64,000 bases of DNA from Clostridia bacterium (GTDB lineage: Bacteria; Bacillota; Clostridia; Oscillospirales; Acutalibacteraceae), in assembly GCA_017471765.1 (NCBI GenBank), contig JAFURT010000014.1:1-64000 (forward strand), read 5' to 3'. The first letter of the stretch is position 1, and each line of letters starts with the position of its first letter. This document shows, one piece after another, positions 25,340 through 33,169 of this stretch. A program made the position numbers and the translations under genes. The notes under the pieces are model-generated. The model was not told the origin of the DNA. It worked only from the letters and a program-made list of their open reading frames with translations, and made no database searches.

Positions 25340-27247
25340 ATGAAAAACAACCTGTGCATTCGTATGTTGTCTGTCGCTTTGGTGGCAGGCCTGCTGTTTG
25401 CCGCCCTTTCCGGTTGCGTGACCATAAAGCGTGTTCCCGCCGGCCCGGAGGAGAGCAGTACCGCTGTGACGGATACCCCTGCAGACACACCGGATGTCCA
25501 CCGGCCCAACCCCTCCGTTACCACCACCGGGACACCGACTAAGGCCACCACCACAACCAAGCGAGCCACCACTACGGCTCCCAAGGCGACCACCACGACC
25601 GCCAAGCCTAAACCCACTGTGCCGTCCAAGCCTGCTGTCAAAGGCGCTACAAAGATTGCGGATTATGTGCCGAATATAGGGGCGTGGACGATGAAAGGTA
25701 TCCGTGGCAGTTACAGGGACTTCACCTTTCAGGTGCAGATTTTAGGGAAAAAGCAGTATGTGGTGCGAGGGCTGGAACGCTCCATTGACCACCTCCGGCT
25801 GGGGGATACCGGCTATTCTTTCGGCCCTACGGTGGCTACATACGAGTGGCCGACCAATGGGGCCTGTAACTACGGGCAGATGCCGGATGGCTCCCAGCCG
25901 ACCAGCCGTGCGCAGGCCTTGCAGGGGGTGCGGTCATATCTGGCCCGGCAGATTGCCGGCAAGGCCGGCCCCTTTGCCTCCATGGACAGCTTTACCCGGT
26001 GGCAGCACTATACCGCCGAGGCCGGGTACGATTATATCGGCTGTGAAATTGGGGCGAATGTGAACGCCAGCAATTTGAGCGTGGCCTTTGCCCGGGGCGC
26101 CGCCAAGCAGTATAGCGAAAAAGCAGGTCTCGGCAGTGTGGAGGCCTGGTTTGTGGATTTCAGCCTGTGGAACTGGCTGGGGATGATCAACTACTCCGGT
26201 GACGAGACAATGCACCGGCACAACGACGGCTTCCACAACAACATTGTCAATCACGAGTATGCCGGCCAGTCGCCGGACGATGCCCGCCGGGCATATTATA
26301 TGGCCTATATGTCGGGGGCTCAGTGGCTTATCAACGAGGGCGGTGCCGAGTCTGCTTTCTGGGCCGCCTCGTATGACAAGGACAGTGTCCTTTACAAAAA
26401 GCTGTCCCCCCACGGGATTATGAATCAGGAGTTTTACGCCTTTACCCAACAAAATCCCGACCGTGGGGTGACCTATACTCCCTTTGCGGTGGTCATCAAC
26501 CACGACCACGGTCTGCCCTACGGCCACTGGAAGGTGGAGCAGAATGGGTATAAGGTGTTTGAACGCTTTGCTATGACCGATGGCGATTGGATGATCAGCC
26601 GGCTGTTCTCCATGCTGTACCCCAACAGCTATCCCCATCAGTCTAAGGACACCAATGACGGCCAACAGGTGAATACCCCCTGGGGCGATACGGTGGATGT
26701 GCTTACCCACACCGCTGACCAGTCGGTGCTGAACAGCTATCCGGTGATTATTCTGGCTGGGGATATTACCTTTACGACCCAGGACGTGGCCCGCTATACC
26801 GAGTATGTGCGCCAGGGTGGCACACTACTGCTCAATACGGCGTACAAGCGGTATTTTACCGCATTCAGCACCTCCAAGACATACGGCAAGGGGCGGGTCA
26901 TCGTGTACGGTGAGGAGTACAAGGTGGATGCTCTGCCGGAGATTTTGGATGGGCTGGTAGCCGACCTTATCCCCTTTACGATGGATGAAACTGTTCAGTA
27001 TATCCTGAATGTGAAGGACGGCAGTCTGGTGCTGACCCTCATTAACAACAACGGCGTGTATAAGGAGTATGACAAAGCCGCCGCGTTTGATGATAATGAG
27101 ACCCTGTTTGTGAATGTAACCTACACCGGCAGCAACAAGGTGCTGGAGGTGCGGGATTGGATGACCGGCGAAAAGCGGCCTGCCGCCAAGGAACAGCTGG
27201 TGGAGCTGGGGCCCGGCGACATTGCTGTGCTGGAGTTTGTGGTATAA
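25340..27247 (+). CDS. Lipoprotein glycosidase-like protein (family member 2), unassigned
   Basis: 635 residues. Lipobox LSGC (Cys26), a Thr-rich spacer (~60-105), then the same core as the protein at 23274: E236 in GCEIG, the FARGAAKQY helix, MSGAQWLINEGG with E333, VTYTPFAVVINHDHGLPY, the amidotransferase-like segment (YVRQGGTLLLN, YGKGRVIVYGEEY) and a beta C-terminus ending in GPGDIAVLEF. ATG 25340 fits GGGGAGGG upstream and the lipoprotein start. It should act at the outer membrane face beside the binding lipoprotein. It looks like a clan-A-type glycosidase of an unassigned family; substrate unknown. Confidence 0.72.
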   Translation: MKNNLCIRMLSVALVAGLLFAALSGCVTIKRVPAGPEESSTAVTDTPADTPDVHRPNPSVTTTGTPTKATTTTKRATTTAPKATTTTAKPKPTVPSKPAVKGATKIADYVPNIGAWTMKGIRGSYRDFTFQVQILGKKQYVVRGLERSIDHLRLGDTGYSFGPTVATYEWPTNGACNYGQMPDGSQPTSRAQALQGVRSYLARQIAGKAGPFASMDSFTRWQHYTAEAGYDYIGCEIGANVNASNLSVAFARGAAKQYSEKAGLGSVEAWFVDFSLWNWLGMINYSGDETMHRHNDGFHNNIVNHEYAGQSPDDARRAYYMAYMSGAQWLINEGGAESAFWAASYDKDSVLYKKLSPHGIMNQEFYAFTQQNPDRGVTYTPFAVVINHDHGLPYGHWKVEQNGYKVFERFAMTDGDWMISRLFSMLYPNSYPHQSKDTNDGQQVNTPWGDTVDVLTHTADQSVLNSYPVIILAGDITFTTQDVARYTEYVRQGGTLLLNTAYKRYFTAFSTSKTYGKGRVIVYGEEYKVDALPEILDGLVADLIPFTMDETVQYILNVKDGSLVLTLINNNGVYKEYDKAAAFDDNETLFVNVTYTGSNKVLEVRDWMTGEKRPAAKEQLVELGPGDIAVLEFVV

Positions 27248-27262
27248 AAAGGAGTATTATAT

Positions 27263-27324
27263 ATGGTTGCGCTACCATCGGAATAGAGGTTAATCGATTC
27301 CGGTGGTGGCGTTTACTGTTTTTT
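27263..27324 (+). promoter_or_regulatory. Seven-codon leader ORF overlapping an attenuator-like hairpin
   Basis: AAAAAGGAG is followed 9 bases later by ATG and a short frame MVALPSE-stop (27263-27286). The frame runs into a 14-bp stem, GCTACCATCGGAAT (27271-27284) with ATTCCGGTGGTGGC (27297-27310), and a run of six Ts at 27319-27324. Translation of the short frame would block the 5' arm of the stem, so this could couple ribosome traffic to read-through into the gene at 27344. The U-run is 8 bases from the stem, so termination may be weak. Confidence 0.45.
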
Positions 27325-27343
27325 ACAGGAGAAGGTGAAGGTC

Positions 27344-30241
27344 ATGAAGGTATATGCTCATTTGGTGGTGCCGGAGGCGTATCCCGGCTACGATGAGACA
27401 ACATCCCAAAAACTGACCCGGGGAGAATTTGGCCGTGAAGTGCATTTCACCGGACTTAAAGCATTTTCCCGCGACCCGGAGACCGGGCGTCTGACCCAAA
27501 TCCGGCAGGAAGTGCGTTTGTTTACCGATGAATTGCAGTTGTGCGACTGTTTAACCCCCCACTGGACTACGTTGATGGCTCCCAATTTCCGGGAGTTGGT
27601 GGAGTATGTGCAGGAAAAAGGGTTGTATATCGGCAACTTTTGGGGCTTTGTTCCCGGCTTTGAGGTCAACCCGGCACAAAAGCTTCTTTGGGGGGAGTTT
27701 ACCATCCCGGAGGAGGCACACACCTGTCTGACGGAATTGCTGGGAGACCGTTTCATTGGCTATGAAAGCGGCGAAAATGACGGTCGCTATATTGGCTCCT
27801 ACGCCCTGCGTTCTGCAGTGGCCGGGCGCTCCCATCAGGAGGGCTACCGGGCATTTTTAAACTTTGTGGAAAAGATTGGCAACACCCTCCATGGCCGCAT
27901 ACTGCACTATTGTTCTATCAACACGGCCCATTACCTGGCCAAAATGGGGAATGTCACCATCCTGGGGGCGGAAACCGGGCAGTCTTTGCTCAATGGGCCT
28001 ATGTGGTATGGGTTTATCCGGGGTGCGGCCAAGCAATATGGCCTGCTCACCTTCGGTGCACCGTCGGTGTGGAACCGGTGGGGCTATAAAAGCTACGAGT
28101 CTGCCGCTGAGCAGAAGGATGGACTGTGCTGGGGGCCTACCAAGGGCACCAGCATCAGCCTGATGCGGCGACTGTTATACCAGCAGTATTTTTATAATTG
28201 CTCTATGTTGGGCCTGCAGCAGAACTGGCTGTGTGGAGATGATAGCGAGAAGTGGACGGCGGGCGAACAGCATGAAATGAAGCAGACACCGGGCCTCCGG
28301 CAGTTATCCCCCATCGGGCAGGTACAGTATGCCGCCCGGCGGTTTGCACGCACCCACGGTCATCTGGGTGTATTTCATGCACCGGTGGCCCTGATGCTGG
28401 ATTTCTACGCCGGCTGGGTGCCGCCCCGCCATCTGTATTCGGCGGCGGTGTTTAAGACCTGGGGCGCCCATCCCTATCGGATGGGAGACTATCAGGCACA
28501 CGCCCTGTTCACCATGCTGTACCCCGGCTATGAGAATGCGGGCTGGTATAGCGACGAGTCCGGCTTCCTCACCGCCACCCCGCTGGGCGATATGACCGAC
28601 GTACTGCTCAGCGACGCTGACGAGGCAGTGCTTCGCCAGTATTCGGTGCTGTTGCTGACCAATGATATTGATTGGACGTATGAGTTTTACTGCCATATTT
28701 TGCAGTACATCCGGAACGGTGGGCACGTGGTTGTGTGCGCCAGCGTGCTGGCTCGCCACCGGCAACATCTGGAAGCGTTGGATAAAGACTACCTGAGCCA
28801 TTTTGGACTGACCTATTTGGGCGGCTCTTTGGTGCTGGGCGACCAGCCGGTGCGGATGGGGGAGGAGACCTATCCCCAGGCGGGTCTGCAGGGATATACC
28901 GCTATTCTCACGTCGCAGGCCGAGGTGATAGCCACCGTTGGCCAGCACCCCTTTATATATCGGGTGACACAGGGCGAAGGGCAGGTATCGGTCATCCTGT
29001 CGGATACCGGCATGGAGCCCTGTGATACCGAGTGTCTTGCCTGCAACACCATCAATAACGATATTGTCCTGCCCTATATTTTTACGCCGGCTGTACAGGC
29101 GTATCTGGAAACCCTGTACCGGGAGAACACCCCGGTATGGCCCACCAACCGGGAACTGCAGTTCTCTGTGGCGGTGGAGGATGCCACCCACGTGGTGCTA
29201 CAGGTGTCCAACAACGCCCACTATGTGCAGGCTTTTTCCATCGAGTCTGACCAGGGCATCCAGGGCGTGGAGGTTATCTCCCCGGAGGATGGCACCTTCC
29301 TGTGCGAAGGCTATTATCCGGAGGGTGTGCCGATTAACAATGAGGCGCTGGGCGGTAGCGGCGACCATGAGCTGACCGCCGGAGACATCTGCTTCTACCG
29401 GATTACCCTGTCCCAGCCGCTGACCCTGCAGGCGCCCAGTGTCCCCCGGCGCCGTGTGCCTAATTTGTATGTACGTCTACTCCCCGGCAACGACTCCTTG
29501 CGGCAGTTTGTGATAGAGCATCCCACGTTCCAGCAGACCTTCACCGGTGTGCAGATTGATGCGGCCTATCTGTTAAAGGCTGACCTGACATATCTGGCGG
29601 AGGAGGCCGCCTTTCTGCGACGGCAGGGGGTACGGATTCTGGTGGATTTTCTGCCGTTTCTGGACCACTATCCCGGCTTGTCCTTCCTTCAATCCTTCCC
29701 CCGGCGGAGAGAGGAATCAATGCATATGGTGCGGGATATTCTCCGGCGTGCCGAGCTGTTTGACTGTGCCGGTATTCTGGTAAGCGTTGTGCGGGATGCG
29801 GAGATACAGGGCGATTTGGCGGAGCTGCAACGGTCTATGCTGGAAGTGTTCGAGTATATGGGGGAATGTACCCATATCCCGCTGTATATGGTCAATCGGC
29901 CTATTGTATTTCAGATCGACGAGGCCTATGGTCTGGCCGAGGAAGCGTGTGGTATGCGTCTGGCACTGGATACCTGCAGTGCTCTGTGCGTGGATGCCTC
30001 TATGGAGCAGGTGCAGGAGCAGCACGCGATTCGCAGTCTGTTCATCAGCGCACCGGTTATTGACCGCTTCGACCAGCGGTATGATGCTCACCGCCCGGTG
30101 TATTCCGCCGAGGCCGGGGAGGAGATCCGCCGTAGCGTAGAAGCGGCCGGAGATATGGATTTCACCGTTATGGCCGCCGAATACCGGAATTGGGATGAGG
30201 TTATACGAGATTATCGGTTTATTTTTCTGTCCGACTGTTGA
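27344..30241 (+). CDS. Glycosidase-like protein with C-terminal barrel (family member 3), probable catalytic variant
   Basis: 965 residues, first of five large cytoplasmic paralogues (no signal peptide). Order: barrel-like core with the family signature GENDGRYIG, E210 in GAETGQ, FIRGAAKQYG, then amidotransferase-like and beta domains (~410-690), and an extra C-terminal ~250-residue alpha/beta-barrel-like domain resembling xylose-isomerase/AP-endonuclease-2 folds. Odd point: at the second conserved glutamate (GFENSWF in the paralogues) this protein reads GLQQNWL, so Q292 replaces Glu. If that Glu is the nucleophile, the enzyme is inactive or altered. ATG 27344 is chosen because it matches the paralogues' MKVYAH start and has AGGAGAAGG upstream; an in-frame GTG at 27335 is less likely. 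Confidence 0.7.
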   Translation: MKVYAHLVVPEAYPGYDETTSQKLTRGEFGREVHFTGLKAFSRDPETGRLTQIRQEVRLFTDELQLCDCLTPHWTTLMAPNFRELVEYVQEKGLYIGNFWGFVPGFEVNPAQKLLWGEFTIPEEAHTCLTELLGDRFIGYESGENDGRYIGSYALRSAVAGRSHQEGYRAFLNFVEKIGNTLHGRILHYCSINTAHYLAKMGNVTILGAETGQSLLNGPMWYGFIRGAAKQYGLLTFGAPSVWNRWGYKSYESAAEQKDGLCWGPTKGTSISLMRRLLYQQYFYNCSMLGLQQNWLCGDDSEKWTAGEQHEMKQTPGLRQLSPIGQVQYAARRFARTHGHLGVFHAPVALMLDFYAGWVPPRHLYSAAVFKTWGAHPYRMGDYQAHALFTMLYPGYENAGWYSDESGFLTATPLGDMTDVLLSDADEAVLRQYSVLLLTNDIDWTYEFYCHILQYIRNGGHVVVCASVLARHRQHLEALDKDYLSHFGLTYLGGSLVLGDQPVRMGEETYPQAGLQGYTAILTSQAEVIATVGQHPFIYRVTQGEGQVSVILSDTGMEPCDTECLACNTINNDIVLPYIFTPAVQAYLETLYRENTPVWPTNRELQFSVAVEDATHVVLQVSNNAHYVQAFSIESDQGIQGVEVISPEDGTFLCEGYYPEGVPINNEALGGSGDHELTAGDICFYRITLSQPLTLQAPSVPRRRVPNLYVRLLPGNDSLRQFVIEHPTFQQTFTGVQIDAAYLLKADLTYLAEEAAFLRRQGVRILVDFLPFLDHYPGLSFLQSFPRRREESMHMVRDILRRAELFDCAGILVSVVRDAEIQGDLAELQRSMLEVFEYMGECTHIPLYMVNRPIVFQIDEAYGLAEEACGMRLALDTCSALCVDASMEQVQEQHAIRSLFISAPVIDRFDQRYDAHRPVYSAEAGEEIRRSVEAAGDMDFTVMAAEYRNWDEVIRDYRFIFLSDC

Positions 30242-30259
30242 CGAGAGAGGTGTTCAGAA

Positions 30260-33139
30260 ATGAAAGTATATAAGCATTATGTGGACCCGGTCAAATATCC
30301 CTGGTTTGCTAAGCGTGCCGAGCCGGTGGTGACCCATGACCAGCTGGACAACCGGGTGCAGTTTGCTGTGTGCCGCAGTTTTCCTTTGGACCCCAAAACC
30401 AACCGGCTGTATGGCATTGAGGAGACCATCCGCAAATACACGCAGGATTACGATATGGGCCGGTGCTTCTGGCTGCACTATAAGAACTTTTTGGCAGACA
30501 ACGTGGAGGAGATGCTGGAGGCATTGAAAGCCCACGGCTTGTATCTCTATGGCGGTTGGGGCTTCGTTCCCGGCGGCATCAAGAGCTGTGATGTGCCCTC
30601 TTCCTGGGGCGAGTTCCGGTACAGCAAAAAGCTGGATGAGACCATCCGCCGCATTATGGGTGACCACTTCTTCGGCTACGAGATGGGGGAGCAGGACGGC
30701 CGCTATATCGGTGCGTATGTCAGCCGTGAGGACGGCTCTGCCTATCCCAAGACTCGTGTGGGGCAGATGAAGAACTTTGACCACTATCACGGCAAGATGG
30801 CTACCCTGTTCCATGACAAGATGACCATACTGGCCTCTTTGGCGCTGATTCACTACTACGCCCGGGGCGGCTATGCCACGTTGCTGTCTTGTGAGGCGGC
30901 TCAGGCACTGCCCAACCCCCAGATGTGGTACGCTTTCATCCGCGGTGCGTCCAAGCAGTACGGTATACTGCCCTCCGGCAATGTGTCGGTGTGGAATCAG
31001 ACCGGCTATAAATACTACGGCGAGCCGGGTCTGCCGAACCATGGCGCCCCGGAGAAGGGCACCAGCTTGAGCCTGATGCGCCGCATCCTGTGGAACGAGT
31101 ATATGTACAACTGTGTGTTCCTGGGGTTTGAGAACAGCTGGTTTGATAACGACGATAGTGAGAGTCACATCCTCAGCACGGTGAAGCCGGAGGATGTGTA
31201 TGCTCCTGCCGGGCTGACCCCCATCGGGCAGGTGCAGACCTACGCCAACAAGCTGGTGAATGAGCTGGGTCGTCCCGGCGTGATGTACGCCCCGGTGGCG
31301 TTTATGATGGATGCCCACGCCGGCTGGAATCCTCCGGCCCATCTGTACAGCCCCAAGCTGTACGAGGTGTGGGGCAACATCCCCTACAACAGCGGCGATT
31401 TCCAGACCCATGCGCTGTTCACCATGCTGTATCCCCGGTATGAGGATGCCGGCCGCTTTGTGGACGAGACCGGCTTCCTGAACAAGACCCGTTATGGCGA
31501 GATTGCCGATGTCCTGCTCAGTGATGCGGCCGGGGAAATCCTTAACCAGTACCGTCTGCTGGTGATGGTGAATGATACCCACCTGACCGCTGAGGTGTAC
31601 GATAAGGTGCAGAAATTTGTGGAGGCCGGCGGCCACCTGGTGCTGTGGGCTCCCACCGTGCTGGCTTCTAAGAACCGGGAGGCGTTGCTCCCTTACTTTG
31701 GCATGGAGATGGCTGGCGGCAAGGTGGCGGTTGAGAATACCACCGCCATGTATACTGGCAAGACCTATCCTGTTTCTGCACTGACCCTCATCAACGCCGT
31801 GCCTACCGCCGATGCCACTGTGGAGGCCACCGTGGATGGCAAGCCGGCCATGCTTACGGTCAGCCACGGTGCAGGCAAGGTGACGGTACTGCTTACCGAA
31901 ACCGGTCTGGAGCAGGATGCTTCTGTCACCGCCGCCAAAAAAGAAAACGAGCAGCCTATTGCACAGCCGTATACCTGGACCCCCTTTGTGGAGGCGTATC
32001 TGGGCGACCTGTTTGACAGCTATACCCTGGTGAAGCCTACGGATGAAGAACTGCAGTACATTGTCAATGTGAAGGATGAAAAGACTTTGCTTCTGCAGGT
32101 GACCAATAACACCTACACCGCCCGCCGGTATGACATCGTGGGCTGTGCCGCCGGGATTGCGGCGGTCAAGCCTGTCCTTATCGAGGATACTGTGCAGGAG
32201 GCGGTTGGCTACTATCCGGCCTGTGTGGAGGTGGATGCTTCTGCCGTCGTGGGGGAGGGTGCCTACACCATCGCCGCCGGAGATGTAGTGATGTACGAGA
32301 TCACTCTGCAGGATGCGCTGGAACTGCAGGCAGAGAGCCTGCCCGCCTTCCGTGACCGGAAGCTTGGCGCCAAACTGCCGATGAACGCGGTGAGCATCCG
32401 GGATTTCCTGCTGGAGACCCCCACCTTTGAGCAGTATTTTGATACCATTTTGGTGGATGCCGCCTATCTGGAGCGGATGGACAAGGAGTATCTGGCGGAG
32501 GAGGCGCACTGGCTCCACCGTTACGGCATTACCCTGTCGGTGGACTTCACCCGCCTGCTGAACACCTTCCCGGATTTGCGGTTTGACCGGGAGTATCCGG
32601 AGATGCGGGAGGCCTCCTTTGTCCGCCTCAATAAGATATTGGATAAATTCAATCTGTACGATGGAGAAACCGTGTTCATCGCCCGTAACCTGCCCGCCAA
32701 CAGCGGCAGTGCGGATATGAGCCAGGCGCTGGTTGACCTGGCCGAGCATATCCGGGCGTATATCCGTCCGGAGGTAGCGCTCTGCTGTCGCAACCGTGGT
32801 CTCACCTTCGATATGAAGAGTCAGCTGGGCCCTGTAGCGGAGATGGAGGGCGTGTCCCTGGCATGGGATAGCTGTGCCGGTCTGTCCCACCGTATTCCCG
32901 GGCCGTTGGATGTGGACGAGGTGGCAAAGTCGTACGCCTTCTCGGCTGTGCTTTTGTCTGCCCCCACCTTTACCGTCACCGGCAACCCCCAGAATGCCAA
33001 CATTCCGGTGGTAGGCTCCGGCTTTGAACAGCCGGTCAAGCACTGCCTGGAGGCGGTGCCCACGGGCACAGTGTATCTGGCGGCGGATTATGCGGATTGG
33101 GATGCGGTGTACGCCGACTATCGGTATTTGTTTGGCTGA
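30260..33139 (+). CDS. Glycosidase-like protein with C-terminal barrel (family member 4)
   Basis: 959 residues, no signal peptide. It shares MKVYKHYVDP at the start, GEQDGRYIGAY, E212 in SCEAAQALPNPQMWYAF, E291 in GFENSWF, and VMYAPVAFMMDAHAGW. The middle has the amidotransferase-like segment (FVEAGGHLVLWAP) and beta domains; the last ~240 residues form the extra barrel-like domain (FDTILVDAAYLER, AHWLHRYGITLSVDFTR, VSLAWDSCAGLSHR, GTVYLAADYADWD). It lies 18 bases after the previous paralogue with its own GAGAGAGG site. It probably hydrolyses a glycoside bond in an imported oligosaccharide; the specificity is unknown. An alternative is a non-catalytic sugar-binding or lyase role. Confidence 0.68.
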   Translation: MKVYKHYVDPVKYPWFAKRAEPVVTHDQLDNRVQFAVCRSFPLDPKTNRLYGIEETIRKYTQDYDMGRCFWLHYKNFLADNVEEMLEALKAHGLYLYGGWGFVPGGIKSCDVPSSWGEFRYSKKLDETIRRIMGDHFFGYEMGEQDGRYIGAYVSREDGSAYPKTRVGQMKNFDHYHGKMATLFHDKMTILASLALIHYYARGGYATLLSCEAAQALPNPQMWYAFIRGASKQYGILPSGNVSVWNQTGYKYYGEPGLPNHGAPEKGTSLSLMRRILWNEYMYNCVFLGFENSWFDNDDSESHILSTVKPEDVYAPAGLTPIGQVQTYANKLVNELGRPGVMYAPVAFMMDAHAGWNPPAHLYSPKLYEVWGNIPYNSGDFQTHALFTMLYPRYEDAGRFVDETGFLNKTRYGEIADVLLSDAAGEILNQYRLLVMVNDTHLTAEVYDKVQKFVEAGGHLVLWAPTVLASKNREALLPYFGMEMAGGKVAVENTTAMYTGKTYPVSALTLINAVPTADATVEATVDGKPAMLTVSHGAGKVTVLLTETGLEQDASVTAAKKENEQPIAQPYTWTPFVEAYLGDLFDSYTLVKPTDEELQYIVNVKDEKTLLLQVTNNTYTARRYDIVGCAAGIAAVKPVLIEDTVQEAVGYYPACVEVDASAVVGEGAYTIAAGDVVMYEITLQDALELQAESLPAFRDRKLGAKLPMNAVSIRDFLLETPTFEQYFDTILVDAAYLERMDKEYLAEEAHWLHRYGITLSVDFTRLLNTFPDLRFDREYPEMREASFVRLNKILDKFNLYDGETVFIARNLPANSGSADMSQALVDLAEHIRAYIRPEVALCCRNRGLTFDMKSQLGPVAEMEGVSLAWDSCAGLSHRIPGPLDVDEVAKSYAFSAVLLSAPTFTVTGNPQNANIPVVGSGFEQPVKHCLEAVPTGTVYLAADYADWDAVYADYRYLFG

Positions 33140-33169
33140 TAACCGCTTTCCCACAAGGGAGAGAATGTG

